This document shows positions 1-8,959 of a DNA stretch of 64,000 nucleotides, one piece after another (the first letter of the stretch is position 1; each line of letters begins with the position of its first letter). Made by a program: the position numbers and the translations under genes. A model generated the notes under the pieces. That model had not been told where the DNA came from. It saw nothing but the letters and a program-made list of their open reading frames with translations, and ran no database searches. This DNA is from Glutamicibacter sp002979865 (lineage in GTDB: Bacteria > Actinomycetota > Actinomycetes > Actinomycetales > Micrococcaceae): positions 1,612,001-1,676,000 of the forward strand of contig NZ_CP188297.1 of the NCBI RefSeq assembly GCF_050030965.1, in the 5' to 3' direction.

Positions 1-849
1 TGCGGTGCCATGTCCCTTGCCCAAAGCCACGAAGTCCCAGGCTGAATTCTTCGGCCACTCGTTCGCCCATTCATCCCCGCCGAGGTTGGTGCGTGGTTCG
101 TCTTCGCCCAGTTTGCGGAAGCTGTTATCCAATACGCCCTGGATGGCCGCATTCGGATTGACGCGCACATCCTTGGCTGCTGCGTGGAAGACCCATGGGC
201 CCAGGTCGCGGACAACGGCCACCGGATCCATCTGCTGCCAGAAGAGGTGCGAAGCATCCAGTTCAACTCCGATGTTGCTGGTACCGGCCCGCTTCAACAG
301 CTCTCGAAAGCTTGCAGGGTTGAAGACCAGGTTCTGCGGGTGCAGCTCCAGAGCGACCTTGACTCCGTGTTCGACAGCCAGCTCATCGATTTCTTTCCAG
401 AATTCCGCGGCAATCCCGAATTGATAGTCCAGCTGGTCCAGGGCTGCCGAATTCCAGGCATTGACTACCCAATTCGGGGTCGAAGCATTGGGGTCTCCAG
501 CGGGCAGTCCGGACATGGTGACCACGCGGGTCTGGCCTAGGCGCGCGGCCAGCTTGATGGAGCGGCGAATGTCCTCGGCGTGCTTCTGGCCGATTTCGCG
601 ATTGGGGTGCAACGGGTTGCCGTTGCAGTTCAGCCCATAGATTTCCACGCCGGTGCCTTCGAATTGGGCGAGGAAAGCATCGCGAGCGATGTCGGATTCC
701 AGGATCTCGTCGATGTTCGGCACGTGCACTGGGGGCAAGAAGCCGCCGGTATTCAATTCGATGCCGGTCAGCCCCTGGGCGGCAATGATCTCCAGGGCTT
801 CGGCCAGCGGGCGGTTGTGGAGGATTGCGTTGTAGACTCCGAGTTTCAC
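1..849 (-). CDS. Sugar phosphate isomerase/epimerase, TIM barrel (3' end outside window)
   Basis: The reading frame opens at a GTG at 849 and stays open for 283 codons to the left edge, so the C-terminus is missing. The start MKLGVYNAIL, the strand-end motif IELNTGGF, a central ELHPQN and the metal-site motif VELDASHLFW are those of AP-endonuclease-2-like (xylose-isomerase-like TIM barrel) sugar isomerases, the family of IolE, IolI and IolH. The GTG overlaps the stop of the preceding dehydrogenase gene (GTGA), so the two are translationally coupled; an AAAGAAGG leader lies inside the upstream gene. Its substrate cannot be read from sequence. Pairing with a Gfo/Idh dehydrogenase and a LacI regulator indicates catabolism of a sugar or cyclitol. 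Family assignment is firm; the reaction is unknown. Confidence 0.85.
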   Translation of the reverse strand, partial: MKLGVYNAILHNRPLAEALEIIAAQGLTGIELNTGGFLPPVHVPNIDEILESDIARDAFLAQFEGTGVEIYGLNCNGNPLHPNREIGQKHAEDIRRSIKLAARLGQTRVVTMSGLPAGDPNASTPNWVVNAWNSAALDQLDYQFGIAAEFWKEIDELAVEHGVKVALELHPQNLVFNPASFRELLKRAGTSNIGVELDASHLFWQQMDPVAVVRDLGPWVFHAAAKDVRVNPNAAIQGVLDNSFRKLGEDEPRTNLGGDEWANEWPKNSAWDFVALGKGHGTA

Positions 850-2018
850 AGTGAAACCTTCTTTCCGTCATTGGCAGCGGACTGCACGACCGCCTGGAGG
901 ACCTGCATATTGTGCACGCCCTCGTCGAATGTTGCGTTGCTGGGAAGTGCATTGCCCAGGCCGCAGACCTCGTCGAGGAAGGCGCGCGCCTGGTAGCCGA
1001 AGGCATCATTCTGGCCGAAGCCGACACCTGGCGCATCCATGGGCAGTCCGCCACTGAGGTAGGCGTGTTCCGAGCCGAGATTTACCGTGCGGTAGCCGTT
1101 GGTTGCCGAAGGGCCCTCGGTGAGCATGATTTCGATTTCCGCTGGACGCAGCTGGCTGAAGCGTGCGGCGCCCTTCTCGCAAAAGACCTCGAAGGTCAGC
1201 GTATTGGGGTGGCCGGCTGCCACGCGGGAAACTTCCAGGCTGCCTGCGGCCCCGGCGAACTGTACGTTGAACGCCGCGTAGTCGTCGTTTTCTACCGGCT
1301 CGGACTTGTCGCTCAGTTCCACCAGATCGTGGCCGGTGACGGCGCCGGCTGGCAGGAAGCGTTCGGTGATGCTGGTGCTCAGCTGGCCGCCGCTGACCGA
1401 AAGAATCTCGCCGGCCAGGAATTCGGCAACGTAGGCCAGGTGGCTTCCCACATCGGCCAGTGCGCCCGAGCCTGGCTGGCCCTTGAAGCGCCAGCTCATC
1501 GGGGCCTGCGGGTTGTGGCCGTAGTCGGTCCAGTAGCGTCCGGAGAAATGCAGCACCTTGCCCAGGGTGCCATCGGCGATCAGGTTCTGGATCGTGGCGA
1601 TGCCCGGGGTACGGCGGAAGGTGAAGCCAACGCGGGCCACGGAGTCGGCGTTGCGGGCCGCGGTGGCCATCGCTTCAGCTTCTTGAAGGGTGTCAGCCAG
1701 CGGCTTTTCGCACAAAACGTGCTTGCCGGCAGCCAGCAGGCCCTCGACTGCTTCACGGTGGAAACGGTTGGCAATAACTACCGAGACCACGTCGATATCT
1801 GGATCTGCGGCCACCTCTTGCCAGGAACCGAGCGCCTTTTCGTAGCCGTAGCGCTTGGCGACCTTGGCTGCGAGCTCGGTGTTCACGTCAGCCACGGCAA
1901 CGTAGCGAAGCGGTGGCAAGTCGGAGCTGTAGAGGGTGGGTGCTGTGCGGTACCCAGCGATGTGGGACAGCCCGGCCATGCCGGCGCCAATGACGGCAAT
2001 GCCGATGGTTTTTGTCAT
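846..2018 (-). CDS. Gfo/Idh/MocA family NAD(P)-dependent oxidoreductase
   Basis: This 390-residue protein has the family's two-domain design: an N-terminal Rossmann fold with the dinucleotide loop VIGAGMAG near residues 9-16 and the EKP motif near residue 104 (CEKPLAD), then a C-terminal alpha/beta domain with a VGSHLAYVAEFLAG segment in the position of the catalytic histidine helix. Such enzymes oxidise a hydroxyl of sugars or inositols to a ketone. ATG at 2018 follows an AGGAG-like leader. It is the first gene of a leftward operon with the isomerase at 1-849. A perfect 18-bp LacI-type palindrome lies 35 bp upstream of the start, so control by the LacI protein encoded next to it is likely. 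The substrate is unknown. Confidence 0.9.
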   Translation of the reverse strand: MTKTIGIAVIGAGMAGLSHIAGYRTAPTLYSSDLPPLRYVAVADVNTELAAKVAKRYGYEKALGSWQEVAADPDIDVVSVVIANRFHREAVEGLLAAGKHVLCEKPLADTLQEAEAMATAARNADSVARVGFTFRRTPGIATIQNLIADGTLGKVLHFSGRYWTDYGHNPQAPMSWRFKGQPGSGALADVGSHLAYVAEFLAGEILSVSGGQLSTSITERFLPAGAVTGHDLVELSDKSEPVENDDYAAFNVQFAGAAGSLEVSRVAAGHPNTLTFEVFCEKGAARFSQLRPAEIEIMLTEGPSATNGYRTVNLGSEHAYLSGGLPMDAPGVGFGQNDAFGYQARAFLDEVCGLGNALPSNATFDEGVHNMQVLQAVVQSAANDGKKVSL

Positions 2019-2052
2019 GGAATTCTCCTGGGTGAAAGCTGTTCATGGAATA

Positions 2053-2070
2053 TTTTGGAGCGCTCCAAAA
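2053..2070. promoter_or_regulatory. LacI-type operator, perfect palindrome
   Basis: TTTTGGAGCGCTCCAAAA is an 18-bp perfect palindrome with the central CG typical of LacI-family operators. It sits 35 bp upstream of the Gfo/Idh gene (start 2018) and 66 bp beyond the end of the LacI gene (2137). The likely binder is that LacI protein; this is inferred from position and symmetry. Confidence 0.8.
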
Positions 2071-2136
2071 GAGTCTAGAACCTATTTCAGATCGCGGTCA
2101 AGGGGTCTGCAGGAGAAGGTTTGGAACTGGAAGGAA

Positions 2137-3144
2137 TCATGGCCGGCGTGGTGCCGCGCAGGTGCCGCGCTCGATGAGCAGCGGCTCCATCAGCACGCGC
2201 TGGGCTTCGCGTTCGGGATTGGCGAGCCGGGAGAGCACCTGCTGGGCCACGTGCAATCCAAGCTCGTGGTTGCGGCTATCCACGGTTGTCAGGCGCAGCA
2301 GGTGGGTGCCGGAGAGCGGCGAGTTGTCGTAGCCGATGATTGACAAATCCCCAGGTGTCGACAGGCCGGCTTCCCGGGCGGCTGCCATGGCTCCCATGGC
2401 CATTGAGTCGTTGCCGGCCAAGATGGCCGTTGTTTCCGGGGCTTCGCCCAAAAGCTGCCGTGCGCACTGGTAGCCGGTGTCTTCGGTGGTCAGTTCGCTG
2501 ACCGAAACTATGCGCTCTTCGAGTCCCGCGGCCTTCATTGCCTCCTGGTACCCGGCCAGGCGCAGCATCGAGGCTCCGCCGCCACCGGCGATGTGGCCAA
2601 TATTCCGGTGGCCCAGCGAAACCAGGTACTCGATGGCTTGGCGTGCCCCGAGCCTGTCGTCACTGGACGAAATATCCGCGCCGCGAACCTGGGTGGCGCG
2701 ATTGCCGGCCACAATGACCGGAACCTGCGCGGAAAAGCGCATGGCAGGAGTCGGTTCGGTGGCCAGTACCAAAGCCTCTACCCGGGTGCTGAGGAATCCA
2801 TCGAGCGGGTCCGACTCGACGTGGGTGTTGAGTGCCCGGTCGGAAACTGCGATGCGCAATCCTGCGCTGGCCAGTCCTTCTTGGAGCCCGCGAAGAAGTT
2901 CCACGAACCAGACGTTGGTGTAGTCGTCGATGACTACGCCGACTGTCTGGCTCGTGCCGCCGGCAAGTGCCGTGGCGGCCTGGCTGGGGCGGTAATCCAG
3001 TTCCTTGATGGCGGCCAGTACTGCCGCGCGACGTGCTTCCGAGACGCTGGGGGAGCCGCGCAGCACCAGGGACACCAGCGACTTGGAAACACCTGCGGCC
3101 TGGGCAACGTCGTAGATGGTCGCTCGACGGCGTGCTGCGGCCAC
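2137..3144 (-). CDS. LacI family transcriptional regulator
   Basis: A 335-residue repressor: N-terminal helix-turn-helix and hinge (TIYDVAQAAGVSKSLVSLVLRG, residues about 9-30, written here as the family's DVAxxAGVS core), then a periplasmic-binding-protein-like sensor domain with VGVVIDDYTN and the C-terminal IIGYDNSPL motif. The start is GTG at 3144, preceded by AGGAGG at optimal distance. It lies upstream of, and on the same strand as, the dehydrogenase/isomerase pair, with the palindrome at 2053-2070 between them, so it most likely represses that pair in response to a sugar ligand. A weaker symmetric element (TTTTGCTCGAGCGCA near 3191) lies in its own promoter and might allow autoregulation; that is speculative. 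Confidence 0.93.
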   Translation of the reverse strand: MAAARRRATIYDVAQAAGVSKSLVSLVLRGSPSVSEARRAAVLAAIKELDYRPSQAATALAGGTSQTVGVVIDDYTNVWFVELLRGLQEGLASAGLRIAVSDRALNTHVESDPLDGFLSTRVEALVLATEPTPAMRFSAQVPVIVAGNRATQVRGADISSSDDRLGARQAIEYLVSLGHRNIGHIAGGGGASMLRLAGYQEAMKAAGLEERIVSVSELTTEDTGYQCARQLLGEAPETTAILAGNDSMAMGAMAAAREAGLSTPGDLSIIGYDNSPLSGTHLLRLTTVDSRNHELGLHVAQQVLSRLANPEREAQRVLMEPLLIERGTCAAPRRP

Positions 3145-3483
3145 AGTTCCTCCTGGGGGTGTCGGTTGTTCTCGTTAAGAGCCTAGCGTTTTGCTCGAGC
3201 GCACGGCCGTGAGGGGGTGGATTCTGCTCGTCGAACTTCGCGGGCCACGCCATGAAGCCAAGACATGGCATGTGGAAATTTTTTTATTTTCAACGTCCGA
3301 AACAGATGGAATACCCCGGAATTCCGCGGATTTGTCCACACCATGTTACTCATGTTGTAAATATGTCAGTACAAACCTTTGACAGTGCCGAATTCATGGT
3401 GCAAAGTATTTCTTGTGGCACCGTTCACATCTTCGGCAGTTGGCCGATCCCTGAACTTCTGACTCGAAAGGACGTCGATCTGC
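3145..3483. other. Intergenic region: divergent LacI / iol operon promoters
   Basis: This 339-bp AT-richer stretch has no credible gene. It holds the LacI leader (AGGAGG near 3147-3152 on the minus strand), a TTTGTCC element at 3331-3337, the TGTA-N10-TACA element at 3356-3373, and a TTGACA at 3379-3384 that could be the -35 box of the iolC promoter (weak -10 candidate CAAAGT, 17 bp further). GAAAGGA at 3466-3472 is the iolC ribosome-binding site. Confidence 0.6.
3356..3373. promoter_or_regulatory. Putative iol regulon operator, TGTA-N10-TACA
   Basis: TGTAAATATGTCAGTACA lies just upstream of the candidate -35 box of the iolC operon. It matches the element at 26406-26423 at 15 of 18 positions, including an identical TGTCAGTACAAA right arm when extended. 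Co-control of the two promoters by one regulator is inferred; the GntR/UTRA protein at 17794-18534 is one candidate. Confidence 0.6.
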
Positions 3484-4476
3484 GTGACTTACGACGTACT
3501 CACCCTCGGACGCATCAGCGTCGACGTGTATCCGAATGACATCGGCGTTTCCCTCGCGGATGTGAACACATTCAGCAAGTACCTCGGCGGCTCCGCCACC
3601 AACGTCGCCGTGGCGGCCGCCCGGCACGGCCGAGCAGCCGGTGTGATCACCAAAATCGGCGACGACGACTTCGGCACATTCCTGGAACGCGAATTGGACC
3701 GCTTCGGCGTGGACCGCACCCAGGTAGCCCGCGACGCCACGTTGCAGACGCCGGTCACCTTCTGCGCCATCATGCCGCCGGACGACTTCCCGCTGTACTT
3801 CTACGGACGCTTCCCGATGGCGCCGGACTGGAACATCGACAGCAGCGACATCGACCTCCAAGCCGTCAAGGACTCCAGGATCTTCTGGAGCACCGTCACC
3901 GGCTTGAGCCGCGAACCTTCGCGCACCGCGCAATTGGCGGCCTATGCCGCCCGCCCAGCAGATTCCCTGGCCCAGGGTCAGTTCACCATTCTGGATTTGG
4001 ACTACCGCCCGATGTTCTGGGACACCGTGGAACAGGCCCGCGAACAGGTATCGCGTGCCCTGCCATCGGCCACCGTGGCCATCGGCAACGACACCGAATG
4101 CTCGGTAGCCGTCGGCGAAGGCACCCCGGATGAGCAGGCCGACCGCCTGCTGGAGGCCGGTGTGCAGATTGCCGTGGTCAAGCTCGGCCCCGAAGGGGTC
4201 ATGGCCAAAACCCGCACCGAGCGCGTGGTTTCCGCGCCGGTCCCGGTGCAGACCGCTAACGGACTGGGTGCCGGAGATTCCTTCGGCGGCGCCTTCTGCC
4301 ACGGACTGCTCTCCGGCTGGCCGCTGGAACAGGTGCTTGACTACGCCAATGCCGCCGGAGCCATTGTGGCCTCGAAGGTTGCCTGCTCCGACGCCATGCC
4401 GGACCCGGAAGAAGTCAATGCCCTGCTGGCCGAGCGCGGCCGCACCGTACCCGACTCCCAGAAAGACCTGGTCTAG
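3484..4476 (+). CDS. iolC: 5-dehydro-2-deoxygluconokinase
   Basis: IolC phosphorylates 5-dehydro-2-deoxygluconate with ATP, the fifth step of myo-inositol breakdown. The 330-residue protein is a PfkB/ribokinase-type kinase: signature 1 appears as YLGGSATNVAVAAARHG near residues 33-49 and signature 2, with the catalytic aspartate and anion hole, as NGLGAGDSFGGAF near residue 260. The start is GTG at 3484 with GAAAGGA about 11 nt upstream, rather long spacing. It heads a seven-gene operon (aldolase, iolD, iolA, iolE, iolG, iolH) that supplies the rest of the pathway except IolB, which is encoded at 16858-17760. Without the neighbours it could be called only a PfkB carbohydrate kinase; with them IolC is nearly certain. 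Confidence 0.95.
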   Translation: MTYDVLTLGRISVDVYPNDIGVSLADVNTFSKYLGGSATNVAVAAARHGRAAGVITKIGDDDFGTFLERELDRFGVDRTQVARDATLQTPVTFCAIMPPDDFPLYFYGRFPMAPDWNIDSSDIDLQAVKDSRIFWSTVTGLSREPSRTAQLAAYAARPADSLAQGQFTILDLDYRPMFWDTVEQAREQVSRALPSATVAIGNDTECSVAVGEGTPDEQADRLLEAGVQIAVVKLGPEGVMAKTRTERVVSAPVPVQTANGLGAGDSFGGAFCHGLLSGWPLEQVLDYANAAGAIVASKVACSDAMPDPEEVNALLAERGRTVPDSQKDLV

Positions 4477-4478
4477 AT

Positions 4479-5408
4479 ATGAAACAGGCATCAGAGCTGC
4501 CAGTGGACCGGGAAGACCCGCGCCGCTACGAATCCATCACCCGCCAGCGGCTGGAAGACCCGGCCTCGGTGCAGCGCGCCGCTTCGCTGCGCCGGAAGCA
4601 CGCCGGCCCGGTGCTGGGACGGCAGAACTTCATCATCGCCGCCGACCACCCGGCCCGCGGCGCCCTGTCCGTGGGCAAGCGCGCCACGGCCATGGCCGAC
4701 CGCCGCCAGCTGCTGGACCGGCTGCAGATCGCCTTGCAGAACCCCGCCTGCGACGGGGTGCTGGCCTCGCCCGATATCCTCGATGACCTGCTGCTGCTGG
4801 GCGCGCTGGAAGGCAAGCTGGTCTTCGGATCGATGAACCGCGGCGGGCTCACCGGCTTGGTCAACGAGATCGACGACCGCTTTACCGGGCACAGCGCGGC
4901 CGCCCTGGCTGCCCTGGGCGCCGACGGCGGCAAGATGCTCACCCGGATCAGCTACGAGGATCCGGACACCGTGAAAACCCTGGCCGCTACCGCCGACGCC
5001 GTGTCGGATCTGGCCCGGCACCAGCTGGTGGCCATGGTTGAGCCGTTCATCTCCAAGCGGGCCGAGGGCAAGGTAGTCAACGACCTGCGCCCGGAGGCAG
5101 TGATCAAGTCCATGGGCATCGCCTCGGGACTGGGCGAAACCAGCGCCTACACCTGGCTGAAGATTCCCGTGGTCCAAGAGATGGAACGGGTCATGGCCGC
5201 GACCACCCTGCCCACGGTCCTGCTCGGCGGGGATCCATCGGGCAGTCCCGACGAGGTCTTCGCCTCGTGGCAGGCGGCGCTGGCCCTGCCTTCGGTGCAG
5301 GGGCTGACCGTAGGCCGGACCCTGCTGTATCCCGAGGACGGGGATGTGGCCGCCGCCGTGGCAACCGCCGCATCGCTACTGGACACCACCGCAACCGTAC
5401 GCAGCTGA
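4479..5408 (+). CDS. Class I aldolase-like (beta/alpha)8 protein, probable DKGP aldolase of inositol pathway
   Basis: A 309-residue predicted TIM-barrel protein related to the DeoC/LacD-like proteins encoded in actinobacterial iol operons next to iolC (the Cgl0159 type of Corynebacterium). Visible landmarks are NFIIAADHPARGAL near residue 48, MVEPFISKR near residue 188, a TWLKIPV segment whose lysine is the best Schiff-base candidate, and the phosphate-binding-like LLGGDPSG and GLTVGRTLLYP at the C-terminal end. It starts two bases after iolC. No iolJ-type class II aldolase is in the operon, so this protein probably cleaves 5-dehydro-2-deoxygluconate 6-phosphate into dihydroxyacetone phosphate and malonate semialdehyde. 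Fold and context are solid; the reaction is inferred. Confidence 0.8.
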   Translation: MKQASELPVDREDPRRYESITRQRLEDPASVQRAASLRRKHAGPVLGRQNFIIAADHPARGALSVGKRATAMADRRQLLDRLQIALQNPACDGVLASPDILDDLLLLGALEGKLVFGSMNRGGLTGLVNEIDDRFTGHSAAALAALGADGGKMLTRISYEDPDTVKTLAATADAVSDLARHQLVAMVEPFISKRAEGKVVNDLRPEAVIKSMGIASGLGETSAYTWLKIPVVQEMERVMAATTLPTVLLGGDPSGSPDEVFASWQAALALPSVQGLTVGRTLLYPEDGDVAAAVATAASLLDTTATVRS

Positions 5409-5423
5409 GAAGGACGAAGCTCG

Positions 5424-7370
5424 ATGACTACACGCACAATGACCGTTGCCCAGGCGGTCGTGGAATTCCTGGGCCGCCAGTACACGGTGGATTCCACCGG
5501 CGGCACGCACTACCGCGAACGGCTGATTCCGGGCATGTTCGGGATTTTCGGCCACGGAAATGTTGCCGGGGTGGGCCAGGCGCTGAAGCAGTGGCAGGCC
5601 AAGGACCCGAGCCTCATGCCGTACTACCAGGGCCGCAATGAGCAGGCCCAGTCGCACCAGGCCGTCGCCTACGCGCGGCACACCCGCCGGCGCGCCACCT
5701 ACGCGGTCTCCACCTCCATCGGCCCCGGGTCCTCCAACTTGCTCACCGGTGCGGCGCTGGCCACCGCCAACCGCCTGCCGGTGCTGCTGCTGCCTTCGGA
5801 CACCTTCGCCACCCGCGCCGCGGACCCGGTACTCCAGCAGCTGGAAATGCCGCACGGCTACGACATCACCGTCAACGACGCCTTCCGCCCGCTGTCCAAG
5901 TACTTCGACCGGGTCACGCGACCCGAGCAGCTGGCCAGTGCCTTGCACCACGGGTTGCGGGTGCTCACCGACCCCGCCGAAACCGGTGCGGTGACCATCT
6001 CCTTGCCGCAGGACGTGCAGGCCGAGGCCTTCGACTTCCCGGAAGAGCTCTTTGCCGAGCGCGAGTGGAAGATCCGCCGCCCGGCACCGGAATCCGAGGA
6101 CATCGCGGCCGCCGCGGCCATGATCCGCGAAGCCAAGCGCCCATTGATCGTCGCAGGCGGCGGCGTGCTGTACGCCTACGCCACCGAGGAGCTGGCCGCC
6201 TTCTGCGAAGCCACCGGCATCCCCGTGGGCAATACCCAGGCCGGGGTGGGCGTGCTGCCGTGGGATTCCAAGTACTCCCTGGGCGCCATTGGCTCCACCG
6301 GCACCACCGCGGCCAATGCGCTGGCCGAGCAAGCGGACCTGGTCATCGGCATCGGCACCCGCTATGAGGACTTCACCACCGCCAGCCGCACCGCATTCCA
6401 GAACCCGGAGGTGAAGTTCGTGAACATCAACGTCGCCGCGCTGGACGCCTATAAGCACGGCACCGTGCTGCCGGTGGTCGCCGATGCCCGCAAAGCGCTG
6501 ATCGCGCTGCGCGAGGCGCTGACCGGGTACCGGGTCGAGGGGGCCCTGGAAGTCCAGGCCGCCACCGAGAAGCAGCGCTGGGACGCGACCGTTGATGCGG
6601 CCTTCGCCGAGCGGCTGAGCCCGCTGGTCAGCCAGAACGCCATCATCGGAGCGGTGAACCAGGCCATGGATCCGCGCGATGTGGTGGTCTGCGCCGCCGG
6701 CTCGCTGCCCGGGGACCTGCACAAGATGTGGCGGGTCTCCGACCCGTTCGGCTACCACGTGGAATACGGCTTCTCCTGCATGGGATACGAGATCGCCGGC
6801 GGGCTGGGCATCAAGCGCGCCGCCCTTGCTGAAACCGCGCGAGGTTCCGAAGAGTCCCGCGACGTCGTGGTGATGGTGGGTGACGGCTCCTACCTGATGA
6901 TGCACACCGAGCTGGTCACCGCCGTGGCCGAAGGCCTGAAGCTGATCACCGTGCTGATACAGAACCATGGCTACGCCTCCATCGGAGCCCTGTCCGAATC
7001 ACTGGGCTCCCAGCGTTTCGGCACCAAGTACCGCACGCTCGATGCCCAGCGCCACAGCTTCGATGATGGTGCGACCTTGCCAGTGGACCTGGCTGCCAAC
7101 GCCGAGTCGCTGGGCGTGAAGGTCATCCGGATCGAGCCCGGGCCCCAAGCCATCGATGAGCTCTCGGCGGCCATCGCCCAGGCCAAGGCCGCGCCCGAGG
7201 GTTCGGGACCGATCCTGATCCACATCGAATCCGACCTCTACGCCGATGCTCCCTCCAGCGAGTCCTGGTGGGATGTGCCGGTCAGCGAGGTCGCCGAGCT
7301 GGACTCGACCACCCAGGCCCGCAAGACCTACGCCGAGCACAAATCCCGCCAGAAGCCCCTGCTGGGCTAG
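5424..7370 (+). CDS. iolD: 3D-(3,5/4)-trihydroxycyclohexane-1,2-dione acylhydrolase (decyclizing)
   Basis: IolD opens the inositol-derived ring to give 5-deoxy-glucuronate using thiamine diphosphate. The 648-residue length matches the family. The N-terminal pyrimidine-binding domain carries FGHGNVAGVGQAL near residue 35; the middle domain contains IVAGGGVLYAYA; the C-terminal domain holds the diphosphate/Mg2+ motif beginning VGDGSYLMMHTELV near residue 490. An AGAAGGACG leader precedes ATG at 5424, 15 bp after the aldolase stop. It lies between aldolase and iolA in the inositol operon. Very large antisense open frames overlap it, as expected at this GC content. Confidence 0.96.
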   Translation: MTTRTMTVAQAVVEFLGRQYTVDSTGGTHYRERLIPGMFGIFGHGNVAGVGQALKQWQAKDPSLMPYYQGRNEQAQSHQAVAYARHTRRRATYAVSTSIGPGSSNLLTGAALATANRLPVLLLPSDTFATRAADPVLQQLEMPHGYDITVNDAFRPLSKYFDRVTRPEQLASALHHGLRVLTDPAETGAVTISLPQDVQAEAFDFPEELFAEREWKIRRPAPESEDIAAAAAMIREAKRPLIVAGGGVLYAYATEELAAFCEATGIPVGNTQAGVGVLPWDSKYSLGAIGSTGTTAANALAEQADLVIGIGTRYEDFTTASRTAFQNPEVKFVNINVAALDAYKHGTVLPVVADARKALIALREALTGYRVEGALEVQAATEKQRWDATVDAAFAERLSPLVSQNAIIGAVNQAMDPRDVVVCAAGSLPGDLHKMWRVSDPFGYHVEYGFSCMGYEIAGGLGIKRAALAETARGSEESRDVVVMVGDGSYLMMHTELVTAVAEGLKLITVLIQNHGYASIGALSESLGSQRFGTKYRTLDAQRHSFDDGATLPVDLAANAESLGVKVIRIEPGPQAIDELSAAIAQAKAAPEGSGPILIHIESDLYADAPSSESWWDVPVSEVAELDSTTQARKTYAEHKSRQKPLLG

Positions 7371-7414
7371 GCGCACCGCACCAGACCAACTCGAATACCG
7401 AAAGACGTGAACCC

Positions 7415-8929
7415 ATGACTGCTACCGCTACCGAAGTCACCGAAATCCTGCACTACATCAACGGCAAGCCCAGCGCCGGCACCGGCACCGCCACCCAGCC
7501 GGTCTACAACCCGGCAACCGGAGAAATCACCGGCCAGCTGCACCTGGCCAGCGGCGAGGACCTGCAGCAGGCTGTGGCCGTGGCCAAGGCCGCCTCCGAA
7601 ACCTGGGGCGAAGTATCGATCGCCAAGCGCAGCAAGATCCTCTTCCGCTTCCAGCAGCTGCTCACCGAGCACACCGGCGAGCTGGCCCGCATCGTCACCT
7701 CCGAGCACGGCAAGGTCCTCTCCGACGCCGCCGGCGAGATCAGCCGCGGCATCGAAGTGGTGGAGTATGCCTGCGGCATCTCCCAGGCGCTGAAGGGCGA
7801 ATACTCCGACCAGGTCTCCACCGGCATCGACGTGTTCTCCTTCCGCCAGCCGTTGGGCGTGGTCGCCGGCATCACCCCGTTCAACTTCCCGGTGATGGTG
7901 CCGCTGTGGATGGCACCGGTGGCCATTGCCACCGGCAACGCCTTCATCCTCAAGCCTTCCGAGCGCGACCCTTCGGCCGCCTTGCTGATCGCCGAGCTGT
8001 TCAAGGAAGCCGGCCTGCCCGACGGCGTTTTCCAGGTGCTGCACGGCGGCAAGGAAACCGTGGACGGGCTGCTCACCCACCCGGATGTGGATGGCATCTC
8101 CTTTGTCGGTTCCACTCCGATCGCCAAGTACGTGCACGAAACCGCCACCAAGCACGGCAAGCGCGTGCAGGCCCTGGGCGGAGCGAAGAACCACGCGGTG
8201 ATCATGCCCGATGCCGATATGGACTTGGCCGCCGACCACATCAACGCCGCCGCTTTCGGCTCCGCGGGCCAGCGCTGCATGGCCATCTCCGTGGCCGTCG
8301 CCGTGGGCGATGCCGCCGACGGCCTGGTGGACAAGCTCGCCGAGCATGCCCGCAACGTCAACGTCTCGAACGGCTTCGATGAGACGGCGGATATGGGACC
8401 GGTGATCACCCCGGCCTCGAAGTCCCGCCTGCAGAAGATCGTTGGCGAGGCGCAGGAAGCTGGCGCCGCGCTGGTCATCGACGGACGCGACCTGGTGGTC
8501 AAGGACCACGAGAACGGGTTCTTTGTCGGCCCGACCATCATCGACAAAGTCAGCCGCGAGATGAGCGCCTACACCGAGGAGATCTTCGGCCCGGTACTGG
8601 TGGTGCTGCGCGTAGACAGCCTGGAAGAAGCCATCGAAGTGGTCAACGCGAACCCCTACGGCAACGGCACGGCCATCTTCACCTCCTCCGGCGCCCACGC
8701 CCGCACCTACACCCGCCGCATCCAGGTAGGCATGGTCGGGGTCAACGTGCCGCTGCCGGTGCCGGTTGCCTGGCACTCCTTCGGAGGCTGGAAGGACTCG
8801 CTGTTCGGCGAGCACCACATCTACGGCCCGGACGGCGTGCGCTTCTACACCCGGGGCAAGGCCATCACGCAGCGCTGGCCGGAGCCGGCCCAGGGCACGG
8901 CCGCCACCTTCAACTTCCCCTCCAACTAG
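7415..8929 (+). CDS. iolA: Malonate/methylmalonate-semialdehyde dehydrogenase (CoA-acylating)
   Basis: This 504-residue aldehyde dehydrogenase converts malonate semialdehyde to acetyl-CoA, CO2 and NADH, the last step of inositol catabolism. Family landmarks: GVVAGITPFNFPVMVPLWM, ILKPSERDPS for cofactor binding, FVGSTPIAKYV, the catalytic cysteine in FGSAGQRCMAIS near residue 288, and EEIFGPVLVVLR. The chosen ATG at 7415 has GAAAGACGTG upstream; a longer reading would begin inside iolD and lacks support. The frequent alternative name mmsA is avoided because an unrelated transporter ATPase in this window also bears it. The operon position makes IolA the likely role; valine degradation is a secondary possibility. 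Confidence 0.95.
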   Translation: MTATATEVTEILHYINGKPSAGTGTATQPVYNPATGEITGQLHLASGEDLQQAVAVAKAASETWGEVSIAKRSKILFRFQQLLTEHTGELARIVTSEHGKVLSDAAGEISRGIEVVEYACGISQALKGEYSDQVSTGIDVFSFRQPLGVVAGITPFNFPVMVPLWMAPVAIATGNAFILKPSERDPSAALLIAELFKEAGLPDGVFQVLHGGKETVDGLLTHPDVDGISFVGSTPIAKYVHETATKHGKRVQALGGAKNHAVIMPDADMDLAADHINAAAFGSAGQRCMAISVAVAVGDAADGLVDKLAEHARNVNVSNGFDETADMGPVITPASKSRLQKIVGEAQEAGAALVIDGRDLVVKDHENGFFVGPTIIDKVSREMSAYTEEIFGPVLVVLRVDSLEEAIEVVNANPYGNGTAIFTSSGAHARTYTRRIQVGMVGVNVPLPVPVAWHSFGGWKDSLFGEHHIYGPDGVRFYTRGKAITQRWPEPAQGTAATFNFPSN

Positions 8930-8959
8930 GCACCTTGAACAGAAGATAAGGTACGCACC

